A stretch of 64,000 bases of DNA from Roseibaca sp. Y0-43 (GCF_020667835.1 NZ_JAFMPR010000006.1:124001-188000); one strand, 5' to 3'. Shown: positions 9,088-22,734, counted from the stretch's first letter. Notes: generated by a model from the letters alone, not told the origin. Program-made: numbers and translations.

Positions 9088-12000
9088 ATGCTGCATCTGC
9101 TTCATCTTGCCAAAAATACGTCGCGCACGCGCAAAACCGCCCTGACCGGGTTGATCTTGGGCGCGGCACTCGCACTTGGCTTGCCCGCCCAAGCGCAGCA
9201 GGACGGCCCCCTGCCGCCGCGCTTTGCGACCATGCTGGACAATACCGACCTGCCGGGCGGCGACCTGACGCCGATCTTCAACACCAACCTTGCGCAATGC
9301 CACGCGGCTTGCCTGCGCGACCCGGAGTGCACGGCGTTCACCTTTAACCAGCGCGCGGGCGCGTGTTTCCCGAAATCGCAACCGGGCGACCCGATCGCCT
9401 TTGAGGGCGCGCTGTCGGGGCGGATCACGCCCATGCCGCAAGCCGCTCTTTCGCAAGCGGGCCGGGCGCGGGCAGAGCTGGGCTTTCTGTCCGCGCGCGA
9501 TCTGGACCTTGCGCGCGCGCAGGCCGACACCATGGCGGAACGCTATTATGCCAATGGACTGTCCGAAGCGGCGCTTCTGGACGGCGCGACCGGCGAGCGG
9601 GCCGTTCTGTTCAGCGGGGCTGCCGTGACCGTTGCCCAATCGGGCACGGCATGGCTGGCCCATGCTCAAGCGCTTCTGGCGCAAGCCGCGCGCGACAACC
9701 AACCGCGCGCAGAGCTGCAAAACCAAGCAATCCTTGCTGCCACCAATGCCGCGCTGCGCATGGACACACCCGCGCCCGCGCTTGTGGTCCTGGCCGATGC
9801 GCTGGAAAAACGTTTCCGGGGCGAGGATGCCTTGGCCGCGCTCCGTCTGGCCGAGGCCCGCAGCCCCGGCATTGCGCCCGATACGCTTGCGCGGCTGCGC
9901 GAGCAATACGGCTTTCGCCTGCTGTCGCATGACGTGGACAGCAACACCGCCACCCCGCGCATCTGCGCGCGGTTTTCCGAACCGTTGGTCGCCAGCCGCG
10001 ATTACGCCCCCTTCCTTGCGGGCGACGCGACCGGCTTGGCGGTAGAGGTCGAGGACAGCCAGCTTTGCCTGACCGGCGTCGATTACGGTGCGCGCTATGA
10101 AATCCGCCTGCGCGCGGGCCTGCCTGCGGCTGGTGGCGACACGCTGGCGCGCGATGTGCCCTTGGCGGTCTATATCCGCGACCGCGCGCCCTTGGTGCGC
10201 TTTCCGGGGCGCGGCTACGTGCTGCCCGCGACCGGCCCGCGCGCGCTGCCGGTCGAAACCGTGAATACCGATGCGCTGGACCTTGCGCTCTACCGCATTT
10301 CCGACCGCAACCTTGTGACCGCCATTCGCAACGGCAATTTCGCCCAAGCGCTGGACACTTGGGATGCCGAGATCCTGACCTCTGAGCTGGGTGAACTGGT
10401 CTGGCAGGGCAGCGCCACGCTGGAGGGCGCGCTAAACCGCGAAACCCGCTCGCGCCTGCCCTTGGCCGAAGCCGGGGCGCTCGCCCCCGGTGCCTATCTG
10501 CTGCAAGCCGCAGTGCCGGGGCGCGACCCTTATGACGTGTCGCCCGCCTCGCAATGGTTCATGGTGTCCGATCTGGGGCTGTCCAGCCTGTCGGGCAGCG
10601 ACGGGCTGCATGTGGTGGTGCAAGCGCTCTCGACCGGGCAGCCGGTGGCGGGGGCAGAGGTCGCGTTGGTCGCACGATCGAACCGGGTGCTGGGGCAGGC
10701 TATGACCGACGCGCAGGGCATGGCGGTTTTCCCGGCGGCCCTCGCCGCAGGCACGGGCAGTGCCGCGCCCGCGCTGATTACCGTGGCACAGGGCGACGAC
10801 ACGACCGCGCTGTCGCTGGAAGACCCGGAATTCGACCTATCGGATCGCGGGGTTGAGGGGCGCGCCGCACCTGGCCCGATCGACATGTTCATCGCCACCG
10901 ATCGCGGCGCCTATCGGCCCGGAGAGGTGATCCACGCAACCGCCCTTGCCCGTGACGCAAGCGCGGCGGCCTTGCCCGGCCTGCCCGTGATCGCGCGGCT
11001 GATGCGGCCCGATGGGGTGGAATATTCCCGCGCGCTCAGCACCGACGACCGCGCAGGCGGCCATGTCTTTGCGCTGCCGCTTGGGGCCGATGTGCCGCGC
11101 GGCGCGTGGCGGCTGGACTTGCTGTCGGACCCCGACGCCCCCGCACTGGCCAGCGCGCGCCTGCTGGTCGAGGATTTCCTGCCGGAACGCATAGATTTCG
11201 ACCTGTCACTCTCCGATGGCGGCGCGGTGGACCCGCTCAACCCGCCCAGCCTGCAAATCGCGGCGCGCCACCTGTTCGGCGCGGCGGCGGGCGGGCTTGA
11301 TCTGTCCGGTAGCGCCATCCTGCGGCCTGCAACAACGCGCGAGGGGTGGGCGGGCTATGTCTTTGGCCGCCATGACCAGCGCGTAGACCCGCAACGCTTT
11401 CCGCTGGGCGATGCCACGACCGATGCCGATGGCCGCCTGCAAACCCGCCTGATTTTCGAGAACGCCGATTTTGACGCGCGCCCTTACACGCTGGACATTG
11501 TCGCCACGCTGCTGGACGGTGCCGCGCGCCCTGTAGAGCGCACGCTTTCGGCCCCCGTGACGGCAACCCAGCCCATGATCGGCATTCGCCCCGGCTTTGA
11601 CGACACGCTGCCGCAAGGGGCCGAAGCCCTGTTCGACCTTGCCCTTGTCGCCCCCGACGGGCAGGCGATGGCGGGCGCGCTCGCGTGGCAGGTGGACCGG
11701 ATAGAGACACGCTATCAATGGTATAGCGTCGATGGTCAGTGGATGTGGGAGCCTGTCACCGAACGCAACCGCATCGCGACAGGCACGCTGGACGGGCAAG
11801 GCCAGATCACCGTGCCGCTCGATTGGGGCCAATATGAGCTGCGCGTGGCCCATGACGGTGCCACCTATGCCAGCGCGTCGGTGCCTTTCGCCGCAGGCTG
11901 GTATGGGGCGAGTGCCGGGCGCGACACGCCCGACCGCTTGGCCGTGGCGCTGGACCGTGACAGCTACAGCCCCGGCGACACCGCCCGCCTGCGCCTGACG

Positions 12001-14469
12001 GGCGAGGGGATGGCGCTGGTCAGCGTGCTGTCGGACCGTGTCATCGACATGCAACTGGTGGAACTGACGGGAGAGTCAGAGATCACCCTGCCCGTGACCG
12101 ACGACTGGGGCACCGGCGCTTATGTCACCGCCAGCCTGCTGCGCGGGGCCGACGCTGTGGAAGAGATGCCCGCCCGCAGCATGGGGCTGGCCCATGCCGC
12201 GATTGACCCCGGTGCAAAGGCGCTGGCGGTCACGCTGGACGCGCCCGAGGCCGCCGACCCGCGCGGACGCATGGAGGTGACACTCAGCGCTCAAAGCGAT
12301 GGCCCGGTTTACGCGACCCTCGCCGCCGTTGACCTTGGCATCCTGACGCTTACGGATTTCGACGCGCCCGACCCAAGTGGACACTATTTCGGCCAGCGCC
12401 GCCTTGGCGTCGCGCTGCGCGACATATACGGGCGGTTGATCGACGCGCGGGCCGGGGCGATGGGGCAAGTGCGCTCGGGTGGCGATGCGTCGGGCATCGA
12501 CCGCGCCGGACCCGCACCGACCGAAGCACTGCTGGCCCTGTTCGAGGGCCCGATCACGCTGGAAAACGGCCAAGCCACCATCGGCTTTGACCTGCCCGCC
12601 TTCAACGGCACGGTGCGGCTGATGGCGGTTGTGTGGTCCGATACGCGCGTGGGCCAAGCGAGCCGCGATGTGCTGGTGCGCGACCCGGTCGTGGTGCAGC
12701 CCAGCCTGCCCCGCTTCCTGACACCGGGCGACACCAGCCGGATGCGGCTGGAACTGACACACGCCACGGGACCGGCGGGCGAGATGGATTTGCGCGTCAC
12801 CGGCCACGGTTTGGGCAACGTGCCGCAAACCGTCACGCTGGCAGAGGGCGGGCGCGCGGTGCTGGATCTGGCACTCGCCCCCACCAGCCTGGGCGATCAC
12901 GAATACAGCGTGGCGCTGACCACGCCCGATGGCCGGGTGCTGACGCGTGATTTGACGCTGACAGTGCAGCGCACCGACCCGGAGATCGCGCGCTCGTCGC
13001 AATTCGTGCTGGCATCGGGCGAAAGCTTCCGCTTCGACGCGAACGCGCTCGACGGCCTGCGCGATGGCGCGCGCGCCACGCTCGTCGCGGGCGCAGGCGC
13101 GGCGTTGGACCTGCCCGGCCTGATGCAGCGCCTGACCGCCTACCCCTATGGCTGCACGGAACAGCTGGCCTCTGGCATCCAACCGCTTTTGCTGGCCTCC
13201 AGCGCTGCGGTTGAACTTGGCCTTGTCACCGCGCCTGACGCGCAGACGCGAATCCAGACCGCGATCGACCGCATCCTGACGCGCCAAGGCCGCACCGGCA
13301 GTTTCGGGCTGTGGTCGGCGGGGGGCTATGACCTGTGGCTTGATGCCTATGTCACCGACGTGCTGACCCGCGCGGCAGGCCAAGGCGCAGAGCTGCCCGA
13401 TACCGCGCTGCGCATGGCGCTCGACAACCTGCGCAACGAGGTCGCGCAGGCGGGCGACTTGTATGACAACGCACCCGCCATTGCCTATGCGCTTTACGTT
13501 CTGGCGCGCGCGGGCGAGGCGGCAATCGGCGATCTGCGCTATTACGCCGACACGCTGGCCGAGAAGTTCGACACCCCCCTTGCCGCCGCACAACTGGGTG
13601 GCGCGCTGGCGGCTTATGGCGAACAGGCCCGCGCCGATGCCATGTTCCGCCAAGCCGCCAGCCTTGCCAGCAGCGACGGGGCCGAAGGGTATCGCCGCGA
13701 CTACGGCACCGGCCTGCGCGACCGCGCGGGGCTTTTGGCGCTTGCGTCAGAAGCTGGCAGCGGCGCGGTGGACCGCGTGCTGCTGGCGCGCCAAATCTCG
13801 CAACGCGGGGACGTGCATGAGCTGTCCACGCAGGAAGCTGCCTGGTCGCTGCAAGCCGCCGTCGCGCTTGACGCGGATGGCAGCGGGCTAAGCGTGGACG
13901 GGCGCGCGGTCGCGGGCAACGTGGTGCAGCTATACGATGGCAGCGCGCGGACCATCACCAATACAGGGCAAGCGGCGACCACCGTGACCATCACGGCCTT
14001 CGGGGTGCCGGATGTGGCCCCGCCCGCCCAAGGCAACGGCTACACCATCGCGCGCAGCTACTTCACCCCCGAAGGCGATCCCGCCAGCCTGAACGACTTG
14101 CGCGTGGGCGACCGTCTGATTGCGGTGCTGGAAGTGCGCCCAGACCGGGGCATCAGCGGTGGACGGCTGATGGTGGATGACGCGCTGCCGGCGGGCCTAG
14201 AGATCGACAATCCGAACCTGCTGCGCGAGGGGGATATCCGCGCCTTGGATTGGCTGAACCTGCATGGCTTTGCCGAAATGACCGAAGCCCGCAGCGACCG
14301 CTTTCTGGCCGCCGTGGACTGGACATCGGACACCACCTTGCGGCTGGCCTATGCGGTGCGCGCGGTGTCGCCGGGCGAGTTCCATCACCCGGCGGCGCAG
14401 GTCGAGGACATGTATCGCCCCAGCCTGCGCGCGATAACCGGCACGGGCCGTCTGACCATCGCACCATGA
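9088..14469 (+). CDS. Bacterial alpha-2-macroglobulin with N-terminal PAN domain
   Basis: About 1793 residues. Signal peptide (LILGAALALGLPAQAQ) without a lipobox cysteine, so it looks soluble periplasmic rather than a YfhM-type lipoprotein. Residues ~50-120 form a cysteine-containing PAN/Apple-like module (QCHAACLRDPECTAFTF...GACF). Macroglobulin (MG) domains follow, and then the thioester motif YPYGCTEQLASG with Cys near 1356, so the protease-trapping thioester chemistry appears intact. A terpenoid-cyclase-like alpha/alpha toroid and a C-terminal receptor-like domain complete the fold. Bacterial A2Ms are thought to trap host or competitor proteases that cross a damaged outer membrane. ATG 9088 is preferred to the in-frame ATG at 9049 because the signal peptide then begins naturally. 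The stop overlaps the pbpC start (ATGA), the classical A2M-PBP1C pairing. Confidence 0.92.
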   Translation: MLHLLHLAKNTSRTRKTALTGLILGAALALGLPAQAQQDGPLPPRFATMLDNTDLPGGDLTPIFNTNLAQCHAACLRDPECTAFTFNQRAGACFPKSQPGDPIAFEGALSGRITPMPQAALSQAGRARAELGFLSARDLDLARAQADTMAERYYANGLSEAALLDGATGERAVLFSGAAVTVAQSGTAWLAHAQALLAQAARDNQPRAELQNQAILAATNAALRMDTPAPALVVLADALEKRFRGEDALAALRLAEARSPGIAPDTLARLREQYGFRLLSHDVDSNTATPRICARFSEPLVASRDYAPFLAGDATGLAVEVEDSQLCLTGVDYGARYEIRLRAGLPAAGGDTLARDVPLAVYIRDRAPLVRFPGRGYVLPATGPRALPVETVNTDALDLALYRISDRNLVTAIRNGNFAQALDTWDAEILTSELGELVWQGSATLEGALNRETRSRLPLAEAGALAPGAYLLQAAVPGRDPYDVSPASQWFMVSDLGLSSLSGSDGLHVVVQALSTGQPVAGAEVALVARSNRVLGQAMTDAQGMAVFPAALAAGTGSAAPALITVAQGDDTTALSLEDPEFDLSDRGVEGRAAPGPIDMFIATDRGAYRPGEVIHATALARDASAAALPGLPVIARLMRPDGVEYSRALSTDDRAGGHVFALPLGADVPRGAWRLDLLSDPDAPALASARLLVEDFLPERIDFDLSLSDGGAVDPLNPPSLQIAARHLFGAAAGGLDLSGSAILRPATTREGWAGYVFGRHDQRVDPQRFPLGDATTDADGRLQTRLIFENADFDARPYTLDIVATLLDGAARPVERTLSAPVTATQPMIGIRPGFDDTLPQGAEALFDLALVAPDGQAMAGALAWQVDRIETRYQWYSVDGQWMWEPVTERNRIATGTLDGQGQITVPLDWGQYELRVAHDGATYASASVPFAAGWYGASAGRDTPDRLAVALDRDSYSPGDTARLRLTGEGMALVSVLSDRVIDMQLVELTGESEITLPVTDDWGTGAYVTASLLRGADAVEEMPARSMGLAHAAIDPGAKALAVTLDAPEAADPRGRMEVTLSAQSDGPVYATLAAVDLGILTLTDFDAPDPSGHYFGQRRLGVALRDIYGRLIDARAGAMGQVRSGGDASGIDRAGPAPTEALLALFEGPITLENGQATIGFDLPAFNGTVRLMAVVWSDTRVGQASRDVLVRDPVVVQPSLPRFLTPGDTSRMRLELTHATGPAGEMDLRVTGHGLGNVPQTVTLAEGGRAVLDLALAPTSLGDHEYSVALTTPDGRVLTRDLTLTVQRTDPEIARSSQFVLASGESFRFDANALDGLRDGARATLVAGAGAALDLPGLMQRLTAYPYGCTEQLASGIQPLLLASSAAVELGLVTAPDAQTRIQTAIDRILTRQGRTGSFGLWSAGGYDLWLDAYVTDVLTRAAGQGAELPDTALRMALDNLRNEVAQAGDLYDNAPAIAYALYVLARAGEAAIGDLRYYADTLAEKFDTPLAAAQLGGALAAYGEQARADAMFRQAASLASSDGAEGYRRDYGTGLRDRAGLLALASEAGSGAVDRVLLARQISQRGDVHELSTQEAAWSLQAAVALDADGSGLSVDGRAVAGNVVQLYDGSARTITNTGQAATTVTITAFGVPDVAPPAQGNGYTIARSYFTPEGDPASLNDLRVGDRLIAVLEVRPDRGISGGRLMVDDALPAGLEIDNPNLLREGDIRALDWLNLHGFAEMTEARSDRFLAAVDWTSDTTLRLAYAVRAVSPGEFHHPAAQVEDMYRPSLRAITGTGRLTIAP

Positions 14470-16475
14470 GATGGGTGCTTGGCCTTGTTGCCGCTTCTGC
14501 CGTCGCGGGCTGGCTCGCGCTGGAGGCTTGGGTGGATGCAACCGACCTGCCGCCCCTGACCCCGGAAACGGGGGCAGAGGTTCTGGCCGAAGACGGCACC
14601 CTTCTGCGCGCCTATACCGTGGCCGATGGCCGCTGGCGGCTGGCGGTAGACCCCGCGCGCGTGGATCAGACCTATCTGGCGCTTCTGCTGGCTTATGAGG
14701 ACCGCCGCTTCCATACCCATCCGGGTGTGGACCCGGTGGCGATGGTGCGTGCCTTTTGGCAATCGGCGCGCGCCGGGCGCATGGTATCGGGCGGATCCAC
14801 CCTGACCATGCAGGTCGCGCGTCTGCTGGAAGACGGGCCAACCGGCACATGGGCGGGCAAAGCGCGACAAATCCGGGTGGCGCTGGCGCTGGAGCGGCAG
14901 TTGCACAAGGACGCGATCCTGTCGCTTTACCTGCACCTGGCACCCATGGGCGGCAATCTGGAGGGGCTGCGCGCGGGCAGCTTCGCGTGGTTCGGCAAAG
15001 ACCCCGCACGCCTGACGCCCGCGCAGGCCGCGCTGCTTGTCGCTTTGCCGCAATCCCCTGCCCGCCGCAGCCCCGACCGCGATGCCGCCGCCGCACGCAT
15101 GGCCCGCGACCGCGTGCTCGACCGCGCCGTCACTGCCCGCGTGCTGACCCGCGCCGAAGCAGAGGCGGCCAAGCGCGAGGCAATCCCGACCGCGCGCCGC
15201 CCCTTCCCCGCGCTCGCCCCGCACTTGGCGGACCGCCTTGTGGCCGCGCTCCCGGCACAAAAGCTGCACCGCACCACGCTAAATGCCTCCCTGCAAACCG
15301 CGCTAGAGGAACTGGCCCGCGACACGCTGCGCGACTTGCCCCCGCGCGCGGGCCTTGCGCTTGTGGTAGCCGATGCGCAAACCGGCCGCATCCGCGCGCA
15401 TATCGGCGGGGCCTATGGCGACGATGCGCGCGGGGGGTTCAACGATATGACCCGCGCCATGCGCTCGCCCGGATCGGCCTTGAAACCGCTGGTCTATGGG
15501 CTGGCCTTCTCGGACGGGTTGGCGCACCCTGAAACACTGGTCAATGACCGGCCCGCCAGTTTCGGCGGCTATGCCCCGCAGAATTTCGACGGGCGGTTTC
15601 GCGGCCCCGTGACGGTGCGCGAGGCGCTGCAACTGTCGCTGAACCTGCCCGTGGTCGAGATGACCAACTCCCTCGGCCCCGCCCGCCTGATGAGTGCCTT
15701 GCGCTCCGCCGGGGTGGACACCGCGCTTGATGGCCAGCCGGGGCTGGCGGTGGCCTTGGGGGGCGTGGGCGTTTCGCTTGAAGGGCTGGTGCAGCTTTAC
15801 GCGGGTATCGCGCGCAGGGGCGAAGCGGTCACACTTACGACCGCCCCCGGCCCGGTGGCCCAAGGTGCGCAGGTTATCCGCCCAGAGGCCGCATGGCATC
15901 TTGGCCAAATCCTTGCGCGCGCGCCGCGCCCCGCGCATCTGCCGGGCTGGCCCTTGGCGTTCAAGACAGGCACGTCCTACGGCCACCGCGACGCCTGGGC
16001 GGTGGGGTTCGACGGGCAGCATGTGGCGGGCGTCTGGATCGGACGCGCAGACGGCACGCCCCTGCCGGGAACTTTCGGGCTGGATGCGGCCGCGCCGGTG
16101 CTGTTCGAAACGTTCGCCCGGCTTGGCCCGCGCCCCGCGCCACTGCCGCCCGCGCCGCCCGGAACGTTGGACGTGGCCCATGTCGACCTGCCGCCGCCCC
16201 TGCGCCGCTTCGGCCCGCAACTGGCGACGGATGCTGACGCGCCGCAGCTGGCCTTCCCGCCCGCAGGCGCCGCGCTGCGCCCGGTGGCCGGGCGGGTGAT
16301 GGCACGTGTGGACCGGGGCCGCGCCCCTTTTACATGGTTCGCCAATGGCGCGCCTGTCCTGACCCGCAGTTTCGAGCGAGAGGCGCATCTTCCCGTGACC
16401 GGCCCCGGCTACGTCACCCTGTCGGTGGTCGACGCAACAGGCCGCGCGGCGCGGGTCGAGCTGGAATTGCGCTAG
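14466..16475 (+). CDS. pbpC: Penicillin-binding protein 1C (bifunctional transglycosylase/transpeptidase)
   Basis: 669 residues. An N-terminal signal anchor (VLGLVAASAVAGWLALEAWV) is followed by a GT51 glycosyltransferase with catalytic Glu78 in EDRRFHTHPG and the GGSTLTMQ motif. The transpeptidase has SxxK at Ser337 (GSALK), SxN at 391-393 (SLN) and KTGT from Lys500. A C-terminal BiPBP_C beta domain (~590-669) is characteristic of PBP1C. It polymerises and cross-links peptidoglycan, probably in wall repair. The ATG overlaps the A2M stop by 4 bases, so both are made from one transcript. Together they are thought to repair the wall and neutralise proteases after a breach. Confidence 0.96.
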   Translation: MRWVLGLVAASAVAGWLALEAWVDATDLPPLTPETGAEVLAEDGTLLRAYTVADGRWRLAVDPARVDQTYLALLLAYEDRRFHTHPGVDPVAMVRAFWQSARAGRMVSGGSTLTMQVARLLEDGPTGTWAGKARQIRVALALERQLHKDAILSLYLHLAPMGGNLEGLRAGSFAWFGKDPARLTPAQAALLVALPQSPARRSPDRDAAAARMARDRVLDRAVTARVLTRAEAEAAKREAIPTARRPFPALAPHLADRLVAALPAQKLHRTTLNASLQTALEELARDTLRDLPPRAGLALVVADAQTGRIRAHIGGAYGDDARGGFNDMTRAMRSPGSALKPLVYGLAFSDGLAHPETLVNDRPASFGGYAPQNFDGRFRGPVTVREALQLSLNLPVVEMTNSLGPARLMSALRSAGVDTALDGQPGLAVALGGVGVSLEGLVQLYAGIARRGEAVTLTTAPGPVAQGAQVIRPEAAWHLGQILARAPRPAHLPGWPLAFKTGTSYGHRDAWAVGFDGQHVAGVWIGRADGTPLPGTFGLDAAAPVLFETFARLGPRPAPLPPAPPGTLDVAHVDLPPPLRRFGPQLATDADAPQLAFPPAGAALRPVAGRVMARVDRGRAPFTWFANGAPVLTRSFEREAHLPVTGPGYVTLSVVDATGRAARVELELR

Positions 16476-16519
16476 GCCGCGCAGAGCAATGCGCGTTTAT
16501 GGCAAGATGAAGATGTAGC

Positions 16520-18553
<2,034 letters not shown>

Positions 18554-18623
18554 CTAGCCGCGCGAAGGGCGCTTGGTCCAGCGCAACGCGGCGTCAAGGC
18601 TGTCTTGCGCGCAATCAGGCCCG

Positions 18624-19673
18624 TCAGTAGCCCGTCATTTCCAGATAGCCGCGCCCGGTGTGGGTGCCATTGACGCGGATCGGCCCCTCCCAGTAGCTGA
18701 CGGTCAGGTCCATCCAGGCCTGTGGGTTCACCGGCTCTGTCACCAGGCGCATGTCGCGGGCGGGCCAGTCGATCTGCCAGCGCACCGGCACCTCGCGGCC
18801 TGCGACCGTCGCTGTGCCAAGGGGCGTGAATTGCAGCGCGCCATCGGGCAGGGACGTGGCGCTGCCATCGGGCGTGATCCATGTGCCGGCGGTGAAAATG
18901 TCGGCCCCGCGCAGCTGAAACCCCATCAGGCGATGCCCGTCATCGAGCGTGATCGACACCCAGTCCCACCCTTCCTGGTCGCTGGCCAAGGGCTGGCTTG
19001 ACCACTCGCGATCCAGCCAGCCTTGGCCTGTCACCTCGACCGGGCCGGTGGGCAAGTCAAGCGTGCCGGTCACGGTGTAGAAGGGTTGCGAGTAGTAATA
19101 GCTCGCCTGCCCGGCGGCGGATTTGACGGAATAGCCCTTGTCGCCGTGCAGGACGAGCGGCCCTTGCGCCGTCAGGTCGAAAGAATACGCGAAATCGGGG
19201 CCAGTGGCTGCGACCGAAAGGGCGGACAGGGCATCTGCGCCCGAGGGCGCGGTGCTGGTCATATGCCAGTCGTCGATATAGGCGCGAAACGGCGCGGCCT
19301 GTGCCCCCGCCTGCCCCACACCGCCGCGTCCGAAACGTTCTGCGGCGAAATGGGTGTCGGGCGTGGTCAGGCCCGCATGGCCCATCCAGACCTGCGGGCT
19401 GGCCCAGCCCTCGCGCTCTTCAGGGGCAAGGGCTGAACGAAAGAGCGTCCATTGCGCGCCGTAATCCCGGCCATCCGCGCCTTGCAAAGTCATCGTCAGA
19501 TACCACCATTCAATGCGGTATTGCGGGTGCGCGCCATGGTCGCGCGGAAATTCAAGCGTGCGATCCTGCTCTGGGACTGCGAAACCACTCGCATCGGTGC
19601 CAAGGCCCGCGAAACCTTGGGCAAGGGCGGGCGAGGCAAGGCAGAGCGCAAGGAGAAGGGCCTTAACGTTCAT
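18624..19673 (-). CDS. AttH/CrtC-like secreted lipocalin-fold protein
   Basis: 349 residues. Signal peptide (ALLLALCLASPALAQ), then two lipocalin-like beta-barrel halves with family motifs FPRDHGAHPQYRIEWWYLTM (residues ~40-60), IDDWHM and GQGWLDREWSSQPL. This family (PF07143/PF17186) includes carotenoid 1,2-hydratase CrtC and the AttH component of ABC systems. CrtC would sit in a carotenoid cluster; this gene instead overlaps the 3' end of an ABC permease (11-base overlap: ATG 19673 against the permease TAA at 19663-19665). That makes AttH-like periplasmic ligand handling by far the better reading. The ligand is unknown, perhaps a lipid or other hydrophobic molecule. An in-frame TTG at 19679 is a less likely start. 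Confidence 0.85.
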   Translation of the reverse strand: MNVKALLLALCLASPALAQGFAGLGTDASGFAVPEQDRTLEFPRDHGAHPQYRIEWWYLTMTLQGADGRDYGAQWTLFRSALAPEEREGWASPQVWMGHAGLTTPDTHFAAERFGRGGVGQAGAQAAPFRAYIDDWHMTSTAPSGADALSALSVAATGPDFAYSFDLTAQGPLVLHGDKGYSVKSAAGQASYYYSQPFYTVTGTLDLPTGPVEVTGQGWLDREWSSQPLASDQEGWDWVSITLDDGHRLMGFQLRGADIFTAGTWITPDGSATSLPDGALQFTPLGTATVAGREVPVRWQIDWPARDMRLVTEPVNPQAWMDLTVSYWEGPIRVNGTHTGRGYLEMTGY

Positions 19674-22016
19674 AGGCAAACACCCTCAGCAACGGCCCGC
19701 CGCCCCCGCGCCATAGCCGCCATGCGGGCCAAGCGGCTGCCGCCAGCATCGCAAGCCCGGCCCAAAGCGCAAGCTGCGCCCAATCGGCCGGGAAGACTTG
19801 CAAGGGCAAACGCCAGCCAAAGGCCTGCACGTTGATGACCGCCAACAGCACCTGCGCCAGCATCAGCCCCACAGGCAGGGCCAGAACCATCGTCAGACCG
19901 GCCAGCATAAGCGCGCGGGCCAGTTCCAGCCCCGCCAATTGGCGCAAGGTCAGGCCCATAGCCCACAAGGGGGCAAGCTGCACCAGCCGCAGACCCGACA
20001 GAGTGACCAACGTGGCAAACAGCGCCAGCGCCGCGACAGACAGGGTCAGCACGTTCAGCGCGCCAGTGATTAGAAAGGTGCGCTCGAATATGGCCAGCGA
20101 AAGCTGCTTGGCCTGCGCTTGGTCGGTGATGGCCTGCGCGCTCAGCCCGAACTCGTCCAGCAGCGCCGCGCGCGTGCCTGCGGGGTTATCCGTGCGGATG
20201 GCCAGTTGCCGCGTGGGCGTGCCGGGGAACAGTCGGTCGAACCAGCTCTCTGTCACGATGGCTTGGGTCAGCGGGTTGCCGTAATCGGGATAGACGCCAA
20301 GAATGGGCACATCGCCCGCACCGGGCAGGGCTATGCTGTCGCCGGGCCAAAGACCCGCGCGGCGGGCGAGTTGTTCGTTGATGAGCGCGCCCTCCTCTGT
20401 CGCCAGCCGGTCCCAGACATTTGGCACTTGGGCGATCAGCGGCCAGTTGTCGCGAAAGGTGGCGTGGTCGCGCATGGCGTAGACAGCACCGGGCTGGCCT
20501 ACAAGCGTGGCATCGACCCGGCGCAGGGGCAGAACGGCCTGCACGCGCGGGGCGATGAAGGCCTCGAGCGTCTGCGCCTCTGCCGCGTCACGGGGGGTGA
20601 TGGTCATCTCGGCCACAAGGCGCTGGTCCAGCCAGTCTATAAACGTCGCGCGAAAGCTTGCGACCATGGTGCCCACGCCGATATTCGCCGCAAGCGCCAG
20701 CATCAGCGCCATCAGTGCCAGCGACAGGCGCGGCAGGTTCTGGCGGCTATCGGCCCAGAACCATTGCACGACCGGGGCTTGCGCCAAGCGCGATGCCCCA
20801 CGCAGGCCAAGCGCCAGAAGCGGTGGCGTCAGCAAGGCCGCTGCCAAAAGGGCTGCGGCCAAAAGCGCGAAGCCCGCGAACAGGCCATCGCCCAGCAAGG
20901 CCAGCGCCACCGCCAAGCCGCCCAAGCCCAGCGCCCCCGCCACTTGCCAGCGCATCGCGCGGCCCGTGGCCATCGCCCAAGCGCGCGGCTGCGCGGGGGC
21001 AAGCACGGGCATGTGCCACAGCCGCCAGAGTGCCTGCGCACCCGCCAAAGCGGCCCCGGCAAAAGCCATCCCCAGACCTGCCAGCGCCCAAGCAGGGCTG
21101 AATTGCAGGCTGCCGGGCACCGGTGCGCCATACAGGCCGCGCAGGGTGGCAGCGACATCGGGCAAAAGGGCTGCGGCCAGCACATAGCCCAGCGCCAGCC
21201 CCGCCAAGCCCGCGACCAACGCCATCAGCGCCAGTTCCAGCGCCAAGGCCAGTGTCAGAGCGCGCAAGGGCACGCCAAGGCTGCGCAGCGTGCGAAACAG
21301 GCCGCGCCGCTGCTCGAATGCCAACCCCACGGCGGAATGCACGATGAACAGACCCACGGCAAAGGCAAGCGCGCCGAATGCGGTCAGGTTCAGGTGGAAG
21401 CTGTCGGTCAGGCCGGCCAATTCGGCCCCTTCGCTGGCCTGCGCAAGCTGCAAGCCTTCGGGCAGGGGCCGGGGCGCGGGGCCGGTCAGCAGCAGGCGGC
21501 TGATCTGCCCCTCCATCCCCAACAAGCGTTGCGCGGTGCCAATATCGACCAGAAGCGTGCCCACCGGCACGGCGCTTGACGGGCTGAGCGGCAGGGGCGG
21601 ATCGCCAAGGTCCGCCAGCGTTTCAGGATGGGCAAAACCCGCACCCGCGAAGAAGGCCTGCAAATCGCCATCGGCCAGCGCGGCAGCGGTGCCTTGGGGC
21701 GCGGTCAGCGGCTCTATCCCCAGCAGGGTCAGGCGGGTATCCCCCAGCCGCAACCGCCCCTCGACAACCGGAGAGACCAGCACACCCTGCCCCCGCAACT
21801 GTGCAAACACTGCCTGATCCATCTGGCCCGAGGGCGCGACAAGGCTCGCGGCACCATCCTCGGACATAAGAGCGGCCGCCGTGGCATAGGCCCCGCGCGC
21901 CTGCGCGTTCAAGGCTTGCACCCCTGACCACAGCGCGGTGGCCAGCATCAGCCCCGCCAGCAACATTGCAAGTTGCACCTTGTTGCGCATCCAATGCGAC
22001 AAAAGGGCGGCCAAGG

Positions 22017-22020
<4 letters not shown>
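19663..22020 (-). CDS. ABC transporter permease, FtsX/MacB-type
   Basis: 785 residues. One N-terminal transmembrane segment (NKVQLAMLLAGLMLATALW), a large periplasmic domain, then about seven further hydrophobic segments arranged as two FtsX domains, including LALSLALMALMLALAANIGV and the final VLALPVGLMLAQVLLAVINV. This is the double-FtsX layout of LolC/E-like and YbbP/AttG-like permeases that move lipids or lipoproteins, or transmit force to the periplasm, rather than importing small solutes. ATG 22020 overlaps the ATPase stop (ATGA), and its own end overlaps the lipocalin-like gene, so all three are coupled. The protein is strongly Ala/Leu-rich. Confidence 0.9.
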
Positions 22021-22676
<656 letters not shown>

Positions 22677-22734
22677 GTCAGTCCTTGCGGCCAGTCTGCC
22701 GTCAAGAGTAGTTCGCGACCTGCGGCAAGCAATG

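Noticed and set aside
18624-19673. Carotenoid 1,2-hydratase CrtC
   Set aside because: The fold family fits, but the gene overlaps an ABC permease and no carotenoid genes are near, which favours an AttH-like role.
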